A stretch of 64,000 bases of DNA, from contig JAUFOR010000006.1 of the NCBI GenBank assembly GCA_040285745.1, positions 558,001 to 622,000 of the forward strand, given 5' to 3'. Below, in pieces: positions 45,667 to 53,510 of this stretch (position 1 is its first letter; each line of letters starts with the position of its first letter). This DNA comes from Barthelona sp. PCE (taxonomy: Eukaryota; Metamonada: BaSk clade). The notes under the pieces were generated by a model. It was not told the origin of the DNA, made no database searches, and saw only the letters and a list, made by a program, of their open reading frames with translations. A program made the translations under genes and the position numbers.

Positions 45667-46437
45667 TTATCCGTAAAGAGACTGATGCTGTCTCGTCCTG
45701 CCCTTTGGTTGCTTAACGAGCTTAATGTTCTTCACTAAAAGATCATAGATCAAAAGATAATTGTTCCTAATATCCAAGAAACACATTGTGACATTCATTC
45801 TTTGCTTTTCATCTAACTCAAAAATGGCATTGATGTAATCCTCTAACTTAGGATATTTATAACTCTTACTAATGAGCTTACCACGGGTCAGGAAGTACTT
45901 TGTGATCTGTTCAAGAGTCTCCAAGGCTGCTTCTTCAGCGTTACCAAGCTCTTGGATAATTTCTGATTGGACAGCTGCTCCAAAATTGTTTCCATCTTCT
46001 ATCTTGGGGACACGCATCTGGATCCAGTGCTTGACCTTGCCAAGCGAATCAATGTATGAGAAAAGTTCTGCTTTGAGATCACGTAAAAGGCCTTGCAATT
46101 TTCTGTTCATAGGAACCCGATTCGAAGCACAGTAGTTGTATTTGAATGACTCGGAGTCGACATCTTCAAGAACACCGTTCAAATTTGATGCTGTACGCTT
46201 ACGAGAGAGAACTTCTGGAGGAACAAAGTCCCTAAAATCAATGAGCACGTCTACATCGAATAAAGCTTCGGGGGTTGACTGAAGCTCGCGGACCTTCTTG
46301 CTCAATTCCAGGAATCTGCGTGGAAAGACATGATAAATTAAATGCTCAGCTGTCTTTGCTGTTTCAGCCTTGTAATCGTCAATAGCCTTCAGAATATCGC
46401 TGGGAGTTTCGTTCTTTTCGTCTTTATCGAAATCCAT
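45667..46437 (-). CDS. PSME3: PA28 (REG-type) proteasome activator
   Basis: 256 residues. PA28/11S activators form a heptameric ring on the 20S proteasome and open its gate without ATP. The N-terminal helix has the family phrase LIYHVFPRRFLELSKKVREL. The C-terminal domain carries KVKHWIQMRVPKIEDGNNFG, SEIIQELGNAEEAALETLEQ, then TKYFLTRGKLISKSYKYPKLEDY and the last helix with NNYLLIYDLLVKNI. PA28-gamma type is favoured because it is nuclear and widespread in protists; alpha/beta forms arise in jawed vertebrates. Activation loop EDGNNFG is intact. It is divergent from the KCTD-like gene. Confidence 0.9.
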   Translation of the reverse strand: MDFDKDEKNETPSDILKAIDDYKAETAKTAEHLIYHVFPRRFLELSKKVRELQSTPEALFDVDVLIDFRDFVPPEVLSRKRTASNLNGVLEDVDSESFKYNYCASNRVPMNRKLQGLLRDLKAELFSYIDSLGKVKHWIQMRVPKIEDGNNFGAAVQSEIIQELGNAEEAALETLEQITKYFLTRGKLISKSYKYPKLEDYINAIFELDEKQRMNVTMCFLDIRNNYLLIYDLLVKNIKLVKQPKGRTRQHQSLYG

Positions 46438-46752
46438 TTTGTGAAAGAAAGAATATTTGAAAAAGGACAGTTTGTAACTGAATTAAACTGCACATCTGTG
46501 CTGACACGGTATTTTTCAATGGAGTAGGTTGAATACAGTTTGCAAACTCTAGCTGAGAAAGATTTTGCAAAATAGGCCCACATTCTCTATTGTTATCACT
46601 CATCAACAGCATAGATTGAAACGTTCAGAGCATGTATTCCAAATTCAAAGTATGATTGTTTCATTAAACCTAAAATAAGATGTATTGTGTTACCACACCC
46701 ATCTCTTTTAATTTTTGCATTTTATTGCATTTAAAGGACCACACATTGGGAG
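46438..46752. other. Divergent intergenic region
   Basis: 315 bp between PA28 and the KCTD-like gene. AT-rich and without a recognisable gene; short antisense frames of 60-65 codons show no motif. Confidence 0.5.
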
Positions 46753-47262
46753 ATGACAAGCCAACACGCAGTTGATGTTGTTGTAGGGGGCAAACTATTC
46801 ACATCTACATGGGAAACCCTCTTATCACAATCTAATAGTTACTTTTTCTCGCTTCCACGTTCCACTTTCGTATTTCTTGACCGTGATTGGACTCATTTTC
46901 CACGGATTCTTGAATATCTTCGTTTAGGAATGACAAACCTTGATTTTGAAAAAATGAATCTGTTAGAACTGAATGAATTCATGATAGAGGCAAAGTTCTA
47001 TCGTCTTACACATCTTAAGCGTGCTATAGAAAACGAAATTATGCTGAGACAATCGCTAGAAGAGGAAAAGAATTTTATTTTCTCAAAACAATATAATTTT
47101 GATATTCCACCACTGAATTATAAGCTCATCAAGTGTGGAAATCATAGTAAGGAAGAAGTACTAATAATGTTAAACAATTTGGGCAGAGCAGGCTATTTTT
47201 ATGAAAAAAATTACTATAATAATGAATTAATCATCATATTAAGTAGAAGAGTTCCTAAATAG
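46753..47262 (+). CDS. KCTD-like T1/BTB domain protein
   Basis: 169 residues. The N-terminal half is a potassium-channel tetramerisation (T1/BTB) domain: DVVVGGKLFTSTWETLL, VFLDRDWTHFPRILEYLRLG and FMIEAKFYRLTHLKRAIE. KCTD proteins oligomerise and often serve as cullin-3 adaptors. There are no TM segments, so it is not a channel. The rest is unassigned and ends in a short basic tail. Its last 8 bp overlap the convergent hydrolase gene. Confidence 0.82.
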   Translation: MTSQHAVDVVVGGKLFTSTWETLLSQSNSYFFSLPRSTFVFLDRDWTHFPRILEYLRLGMTNLDFEKMNLLELNEFMIEAKFYRLTHLKRAIENEIMLRQSLEEEKNFIFSKQYNFDIPPLNYKLIKCGNHSKEEVLIMLNNLGRAGYFYEKNYYNNELIIILSRRVPK

Positions 47263-48061
47263 AAAGGAAACGTCTATAAAACACAACCAACTGTTCACCT
47301 AGCTCCTCCGCGTTGGAAATTTGGAAGCAACTATAAGTTTTATCAAAGAACAACGTCATCATTTTTCCCATTTCAGTTTGATGATCGATTGCGTTAGGCA
47401 GCGTTTGTAAACTCTTTGTTACAAATACAACTTGTTTGGTTTGACAGATTAAAATCAATTTTTCCTCATTACCTTCAATCAATTGCTTCCATACGGGTAT
47501 TAAACGACGAATATCGACACGGTACTTTCCGTCTGTGAGTAAAGATCGGGCAAAAACCGCCTTGAAAGCATTCTCCATTGGTTCGTTGACAGTTAATACA
47601 GCTTCTTCAACCGTCACTTCCTTTCCAAAAGGACGGCGGTTAGCAAGGATGGGGAGCTGGCGGTCGATGGAGAGCAACGCCTCTTCGTTGTACGCGAGAA
47701 CATAATAAGCAACACATCGATCACTAATTGAAGGAATTAAAAAAAAAAAAAGTGCATTTGCTACGATAGTACCAACACCGTGACAAATAACAAAGAAGTG
47801 GCGTGGGTTGATCTCTTCAATCAAGGATTGAAGGGCACCGACAGAAATGTCAATAAAATCACTATATTCGCAATCTGATGATTGACCATGGTTAGGGAGA
47901 TCGACTACAAGAGTATTGAACTGCTCAACTGCACCGATGAGAGGTTCAAAACTCGTACTGCTCGAGAATATGTTGTGTAAACAAATGATAAGTGGATTGG
48001 TTTCGTTTCTGATGTTTACGTTGTAGAAAACGCTTTTATCTGAGATTTCGACGAAAGGCAT
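47255..48061 (-). CDS. Alpha/beta-hydrolase fold protein without Ser nucleophile (NDRG-like)
   Basis: 268 residues. The fold is seen in NPLIICLHNI, NTLVVDLPNHGQSSD and the nucleophile-elbow strand HFFVICHGVGTIVANAL. The elbow reads CHGVG at 93-97: the position of Ser in GHSxG is Gly95. The lid and final helices follow. Loss of the nucleophile suggests a pseudo-enzyme, as in NDRG proteins, which also have GVG-like elbows; NDRG identity is tentative. A 13-A homopolymer (47739-47751) codes part of ALFFFLIP, so the length should be confirmed. Start ATG 48061 lies 54 bp from the divergent IFT54 start. Confidence 0.75.
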   Translation of the reverse strand: MPFVEISDKSVFYNVNIRNETNPLIICLHNIFSSSTSFEPLIGAVEQFNTLVVDLPNHGQSSDCEYSDFIDISVGALQSLIEEINPRHFFVICHGVGTIVANALFFFLIPSISDRCVAYYVLAYNEEALLSIDRQLPILANRRPFGKEVTVEEAVLTVNEPMENAFKAVFARSLLTDGKYRVDIRRLIPVWKQLIEGNEEKLILICQTKQVVFVTKSLQTLPNAIDHQTEMGKMMTLFFDKTYSCFQISNAEELGEQLVVFYRRFLSI

Positions 48062-48115
48062 AGTATGCAAAAATGGAAAGAGAGTGTAAACAAAAATACA
48101 TTCTCATTCATTAAC

Positions 48116-49435
48116 ATGGCTGAAGAACAGGAGTTACCGGAGTATGTGCACTTTGCGGCTGAGGCTTTGAGTCCATTCCTCCCCTCAGAGGCTATAATTC
48201 TGGAAAGGCTAGTACGTCCCAAATTTAGATACTTACATTACATTATAACTGGGGTTTTCCATGCAACAGGGTTTGCAGAGGGGCTATATGATGATGCTGA
48301 GATGGATGCAAAGAGCTACGGCTCAAAGGAAGATAAAATGCGTTTTTTCGCTAAAGCTATTGCTATTGTAACATTAACACTTCAGAAACAGATGCCCACC
48401 AAGCCAAGAAACATTGTTTCGGGCCAGGATGCAGATAAAACGTCGGATTTCTTAGTTTATCTAGTTGATGCCGCAAGTTCAGGGAAGGATGTGACACCTT
48501 TTGTAGCAAAAATTAGAGAAAAGACCGATCCCAAACCACAGGAGGATCCTGAGCCAAGTGCACCTGTTGCTCATCGTGATCCATCACCCGAACCTGAACG
48601 TGAGATTGATCCATCACCTGAACCTGAACGTGAGATTGAACCAGAACCTTCAGTTGAGTACAGAGATCCTTCACCTGAACCTGAGGAACCAGCCGTGTAT
48701 ATGCCAGAGCCGAATATCGGTGAAAGACCAGTGTCTCATGCAGCTGAATCTCCAATGGCACCTACCCCAACAAATGAAGAAATTGAACGACCAACTACAC
48801 GTCTCACGGGTGAAGATATCCAGAGTAGATCACGCAGAGGACCACCTCGTTCTAGAGCTTCATCCACTCGTTCTGTAGCATCAGCTAAACCTGAACAAGT
48901 ACGAAAGATGAGTATAGTTGTTGAAAGTGAAGGAGAAAGTGAAGAAGAAGTTGTTGATTTTGATGAATTTGCACCTGAAGAAGAAGGAAACGTAGAAGTA
49001 AGAGGAAAATTAACATCAGATTTGGTTGCAGAAAAAAAAAGATTGTCAGCAAGACGTGATTCTGGAAGATTATCTTCAAGAAAATCATTGCAATTAGATG
49101 AAATTGAAAGTTTAAAGGATCAGATTCAATTATGGTGTCAAAAAACTATTCCAATCACAAGGAATTTAGATTTCGTAATGGAAAATGTAGGTGATATGAT
49201 GACTGAATTTAAAAATTATCTGGATTTAATTGACCAATTAGAAGGTCAACTAATGGAAAGTGAAGATGCTTTGGAGATTAATTTGATGCCAATTAAAAAT
49301 CAAATTTTAATTAAAGAGCAAAGAATCACTGATTTAAAGAAGAAGACTACTACATTGAAGGGTTTATTATATGAAAGTGAAAATACAATTAATCAGTTAG
49401 TAATGTCAACCGTTAGTAACTCTGAATATAATTAA
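48116..49435 (+). CDS. IFT54: IFT54/TRAF3IP1 intraflagellar transport subunit
   Basis: 439 residues. IFT54 belongs to the IFT-B complex, which carries tubulin and other cargo into the flagellum. The N-terminal calponin-homology-like domain shows RPKFRYLHYIITGVFHATGF, GLYDDAEMDAK and KPRNIVSGQDADKTSDFL, the family signature. A Pro/Glu-rich repeat (PEPEREIDPSPEPEREI) and Arg/Ser-rich linker follow. The C-terminal coiled coil (about 335-430) has SLKDQIQLWCQKTIPITRNLDF and EQRITDLKKKTTTLKGLL, which docks to IFT20 in known complexes. Start at 48116 (MAEEQEL) fits the family; an in-frame ATG at 48065 would add 17 residues and leave only 3 bp to the divergent start. It proves the organism builds flagella. 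Confidence 0.9.
   Translation: MAEEQELPEYVHFAAEALSPFLPSEAIILERLVRPKFRYLHYIITGVFHATGFAEGLYDDAEMDAKSYGSKEDKMRFFAKAIAIVTLTLQKQMPTKPRNIVSGQDADKTSDFLVYLVDAASSGKDVTPFVAKIREKTDPKPQEDPEPSAPVAHRDPSPEPEREIDPSPEPEREIEPEPSVEYRDPSPEPEEPAVYMPEPNIGERPVSHAAESPMAPTPTNEEIERPTTRLTGEDIQSRSRRGPPRSRASSTRSVASAKPEQVRKMSIVVESEGESEEEVVDFDEFAPEEEGNVEVRGKLTSDLVAEKKRLSARRDSGRLSSRKSLQLDEIESLKDQIQLWCQKTIPITRNLDFVMENVGDMMTEFKNYLDLIDQLEGQLMESEDALEINLMPIKNQILIKEQRITDLKKKTTTLKGLLYESENTINQLVMSTVSNSEYN
48578..48637 (+). repeat. 30-bp direct tandem repeat inside IFT54
   Basis: Two adjacent 30-bp copies (48578-48607 and 48608-48637) differ at one base and encode DPSPEPEREI twice, followed by degenerate partial copies. Copy number may vary between strains. 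Confidence 0.85.
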
Positions 49436-49511
49436 GGTGGTTGTAAAAATATCTAAGAATGATTTCTTTGTCATTCAACAAATAATAAAGTGCTATTTAC
49501 TATGATGCGAA

Positions 49512-50057
49512 TTACTCCTCAGCTGCAGGTTCAGAAACAGTGGTAGAGGGAGCAAGAGTTGAAATGAAATCCTTGACAACATTATGTGTTGGAGAAGTTG
49601 CTGCTTTGATTCTAGCAACTAAATTACCCTGTGTGTCAAAAATCCACTTGCTAAAGTTCCACTCGATGGCACCGCCAAGTTCTGATGCAATAAGTTGTGC
49701 ATAGAAAGGGTGAATATCATTTCCTTTAACATGAATAAGATCACCTAGGATATAATCAACGTCAAATTCATCCATGTAACATTCGACAACTTCTTCGTTT
49801 GTACCCTTTTCTTGATTTAAAAAGTCAGACGTGGGCATTCCAATGATTTCAACAGATGGAAACTCCTTTTTTAATGCTGTTAATTCATTAAGCTGTCCCC
49901 TGTACCCGCATTCGGAAGCGGTGTTGACCAACATAACAACCTTACCCTTCAGCTTCTCGGAATCTACGCCGGGTAGTTGTGCTTGTTGAATATTTAAGTC
50001 AGTAATTGGTTCTGAAGCGGTTCTTAACTTGCGCCCGATTAATCCAAAGAAAACCAT
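49512..50057 (-). CDS. Glutathione peroxidase-family protein with altered catalytic Gln
   Basis: 181 residues. Glutathione or thioredoxin peroxidase fold. The peroxidatic Cys is Cys50 in NTASECGYRG. The next motif, usually FPCNQFGxQE, reads IIGMPTSDFLNQEKGTNEE, so the Gln of the catalytic tetrad is Asp78. The WNF motif (Trp133, Asn134) is intact and EWNFSKWIFDTQGN matches the family. Because one tetrad residue differs, activity may be changed. Non-selenium (Cys) type. Start ATG 50057; the frame upstream has no other ATG. Peroxidase activity and thioredoxin use would be inferred, not shown. Confidence 0.85.
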   Translation of the reverse strand: MVFFGLIGRKLRTASEPITDLNIQQAQLPGVDSEKLKGKVVMLVNTASECGYRGQLNELTALKKEFPSVEIIGMPTSDFLNQEKGTNEEVVECYMDEFDVDYILGDLIHVKGNDIHPFYAQLIASELGGAIEWNFSKWIFDTQGNLVARIKAATSPTHNVVKDFISTLAPSTTVSEPAAEE

Positions 50058-50978
50058 TGTACTTTGTGTATTAAGTGAAAAATGTGAAAGCAAGTATTCT
50101 GAGTTGTTATAGTATTCTATCTCTGGTAAATACTACTTTATATCATAAGTTCTCCCTTATTTACTTAATAAAATTGGTATATTTTGAACGCATGTACTAT
50201 TCATTGATCAATTAGGCTCACCAGTAATGTTTTCTGTCATTTTTAAAGTACAGAGGTTCCTTATTGCGTATATATTCCGTGTTAACCCGATAGTATAAGA
50301 CTAATGAAGCTTTGAAAACAACAAATCTTCCAATGAAACCTGCACAATACAATGGCATTCAATATCACTAAAACTAATTTATTACATATTATGGTCCATG
50401 AATATTGTGGATTATTGCTTTAAAATATGTTTAACTAATACAGATATAAACTTTCTTTTTTTAATCCCCAAATTTGATGTAAATACAGTTTCTATTTACT
50501 CTAATGAATAATTTGGTCTTTATAATGCAGATTTTTTGAGGCATAATCCACAGTATTTACTTTGAGTCTTATAATGCTATTAATTCAATCCCCATACCGA
50601 TAATCCATGGATATAACTCCAATTATACACTTTGAATAGACTACAGTAAGTAGCATTTCTCATATAATAATCCATAAAAGCTTATAAAAATTAAACATTA
50701 GTAGAGGGTTAAGTCTTATAATTTTTTATTAGTAAACTTGAAATTCTTCTACATCTATACGAAAATTAAAGTTTACATTAGATTTTTGATTTTCCCTAAT
50801 ATAAGAAATATCTTCCTACAATGGTAATAACTCAATTTCACACATTCTTTTAACTTAAAAACGCACATTTTAAAGGTCAAATGTCAAGCATTATAGAAGA
50901 AAATCATAAATTGTCATTCATAATTATTCCAAAAAAGCAGATAGTTTTACATATTATTTTATTGATAAAGATCAAGAA
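50058..50978. other. 921-bp gene-free region with repeated ATAATCCA motif
   Basis: The longest gap in the window. AT-rich, no long frame, tRNA or rRNA. The octamer ATAATCCA occurs three times on + (50543, 50600, 50667) and once on - (50408). A looser pattern, TTATAATGC then ATAATCC, is seen twice (about 50518-50550 and about 50570-50607), suggesting an old tandem array. It may be regulatory or a degraded element; nothing proves either. Confidence 0.5.
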
Positions 50979-53021
50979 TTAGTTGGCCTGGGCTTCTAAC
51001 TCGTTGAGATTAACACGTAATGGAATGTTCTCAGGAACAAACATTTCAGAAATTTCATTAGCATAAATTTTTTTGATGTTTTTAGCAACGAGTTTAGAAG
51101 AAGGGGTGAGTGTACCTTCATCGACACTGAACTCAGTCTGGACGACATGAACGTTTCTAACAAACTCAAAAGGACGAAGACCAGAAAAATAAGAAATTTT
51201 TTGGAACTCTTCCAATAAGACATCTTTAACGTTCCCCATATCTTCATCCAGTCTTTCGACAATAGATGCAGGAATACCTTCCAAACTATCAACAACCTGA
51301 ACAACAGCGCACAAGAAAGAACGGTACTCACTTCCAACGACAATGAGGTTGGCAACTAGAGGACAAGCCTGTAAGCACTGTTCGATTTTGATTGGATTAA
51401 TGAATTCGCCTTGTGCAGTCTTGAAGATGTTTCCAACACGTTCAACAAATCGCAATTGTCCATTTGGAGTGATGGTGACGATATCACCAGTCTTATAGAA
51501 ACCGTCTTCTGTGATCTTAGTCTTTGTCAGGTTGGGGTCATGATAGTATTCCTTCATGACTGCGTCTGAACGCACCCAGAGCTCGCCACGTTTTCCACAG
51601 TAATCCTTGAGATAGTCTGGCGCATCCCAATGCCATTCACCGGGGACAGTACCCTCCTGTTGGGCAACGAAAATACCTTTTTCAGGACAATCAGCCAGTT
51701 TCAGTTCGACATCAGCGAAAGGGGTTCCACTATTTCCAAACTCGTAGATGGGGAATACCTGTGAAGCAATACCCGCGCTTGTTTCGGTGGTACCAATGCC
51801 GTCGACTACGGGACAGCTCAGACAAGCCATGAGAGTTTTTTGAACAATACCTCTAAGAGGCGCACTACCTGAAATGACCTGTTTCACTTTACCACCCAGC
51901 ATGCTTCGGATTTTACCAAAGACGATTCTATCGTACAACCAATGCGTGAGATCAAGACCGTGGGATCTATCGATGTTCTGAATCTTTGTGTTAAGAGCTC
52001 TATTAAAAAGACCTCTAACCACAGAACTACTACCTTCGACCTTTGCGAGAATACCAGCGTAGATCTTATCTAAAACACGAGGGACAGAAACAAACATTGT
52101 AGGCTGGGCTAATTTAATTTCTTCCAATAATTTTGGACGATCACCAGAGAAAAAGAAAGAAGAACCACCGCTTGTGATTGCAAGCCACTCAAGCTCAAGA
52201 CCAAAGACATGTGATAATGGAAGATATGAGAAAGAACGGAAGGGGACGACTGCAGCAATAAATCTAGTCATATACTTGTCGCACGTTCCCAATATATTTC
52301 TATTCGTAAGAACAACACCCTTGGGTAAACCAGTGGTACCGCTTGAGAAGATGATGGAAGCGTTGCTATCAGCATTAGTGATACGGATAGGCTCAATGAA
52401 GTGTTCCTCAGCATCAATCTCAATTTCGGAAATTATAGCAGCACCAGTATGGATAATTTTGTTGAATGCAATGGCCTTTTCTCCAAGAACAGCTTTGATT
52501 TCATCAGAAATTTCATCACAATTCAAAATAACATAAATTTCAGGTTTGGCGAGCTCTTCAGAACTCAGTTGACTGAGAGTTTTTGTGACATATTCAGCCT
52601 GGACAACGACAACACGAGGTTTAACAGAGTGCCAAATGTACAACAGGTTTTCAGCAAAAACAGCTGTGTAAAGAGGCACAAGAACTTTTTGCAAGGAAGT
52701 AGCACCAATTGAACATGTCATCCAATCAATGGTGTTGTTACCCATGATAACTATCTCCTCAAAATCTTCATCAATTTGGGGAAAAATATTACGAAGACCA
52801 TAAACAAAACTGTTAACTCGTCCGTTCATTTGTCTGTATGAAATCTCATGGTATGCATCGCGAGTTTCATTTAATACACCGTAAAGAGTACTATCATTGA
52901 ATGAAGTTACTGAATTACAGAATGCTTCGTACATAGTACGTTCTGCCGGTTTGTAATCCCTGTAGGTGAAGGGCATGTTCGGGATAGGCCTGCGTGGCCA
53001 TTTTTCGTTCTGCACTGACAT
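50979..53021 (-). CDS. ACSL: Long-chain acyl-CoA synthetase
   Basis: 680 residues. Activates fatty acids to acyl-CoA via an acyl-adenylate. The AMP-binding loop is IIFSSGTTGLPKG, the A5-type motif is VVDGIGTTETSAG, and the hinge region is ELWVRSDAVMKEYYHDP followed by GFYKTGDIV and the C-terminal VERVGNIFKTAQGEFINP that holds the catalytic lysine region. Full length, including the long linker that marks long-chain types. No N-terminal presequence; an internal hydrophobic stretch may anchor it to membranes. Start ATG 53021. It provides acyl-CoA for lipids or beta-oxidation. No neighbours of the same pathway. Confidence 0.92.
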   Translation of the reverse strand: MSVQNEKWPRRPIPNMPFTYRDYKPAERTMYEAFCNSVTSFNDSTLYGVLNETRDAYHEISYRQMNGRVNSFVYGLRNIFPQIDEDFEEIVIMGNNTIDWMTCSIGATSLQKVLVPLYTAVFAENLLYIWHSVKPRVVVVQAEYVTKTLSQLSSEELAKPEIYVILNCDEISDEIKAVLGEKAIAFNKIIHTGAAIISEIEIDAEEHFIEPIRITNADSNASIIFSSGTTGLPKGVVLTNRNILGTCDKYMTRFIAAVVPFRSFSYLPLSHVFGLELEWLAITSGGSSFFFSGDRPKLLEEIKLAQPTMFVSVPRVLDKIYAGILAKVEGSSSVVRGLFNRALNTKIQNIDRSHGLDLTHWLYDRIVFGKIRSMLGGKVKQVISGSAPLRGIVQKTLMACLSCPVVDGIGTTETSAGIASQVFPIYEFGNSGTPFADVELKLADCPEKGIFVAQQEGTVPGEWHWDAPDYLKDYCGKRGELWVRSDAVMKEYYHDPNLTKTKITEDGFYKTGDIVTITPNGQLRFVERVGNIFKTAQGEFINPIKIEQCLQACPLVANLIVVGSEYRSFLCAVVQVVDSLEGIPASIVERLDEDMGNVKDVLLEEFQKISYFSGLRPFEFVRNVHVVQTEFSVDEGTLTPSSKLVAKNIKKIYANEISEMFVPENIPLRVNLNELEAQAN

Positions 53022-53510
53022 TGATTTAAGTAGAATACTTTAAAACAGGCTTAGTTCTTTTGTGATGCAGGTATTTCACTTGGATATGGTAGTTGTATGC
53101 ATATCAGTAACGTTGCACATGCTTTAAAAGCTTAGACTGGAATAGCAAAATCATGTTTTCTCATATCAAAATTTCTAATTTATTTTCGATAATTTTACAC
53201 ACGCAGGAGGGTTATGTCAAGATTTTCTTTGAACCAGCTTTTATTGAAAGATTCTTGTTGAGTTGTCATCTTGAGATAACAATTTTTAACTTATTAGTTC
53301 TTTGAAAGGGGGATTCACTGTTTATTAAGTGGCTAAATCAGTTCAATACCCCTGTACTGGAGAAAATTCATTGATTGCATTCGTTAATTTCTCAAAAGTT
53401 ATTTATTGGGTTTTATATCCAGAATTAAGTTTAATACGATAGATTCAGCCACAGAGACATTTTTGCTTTGCTTTTTTTTCTACATCCCTTTTTTCTTTTT
53501 TTGTAATTGA
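53022..53510. other. Divergent intergenic region, ACSL to peptidase
   Basis: 489 bp, AT-rich. Nothing recognised. A T-rich tract lies just before the peptidase ATG. Confidence 0.45.

Noticed and set aside
47739-47751. 13-A run that might hide a frameshift in the pseudo-hydrolase gene
   Set aside because: The frame is open and fold-consistent on both sides, so the assembled length is probably right; only noted as a place to check.
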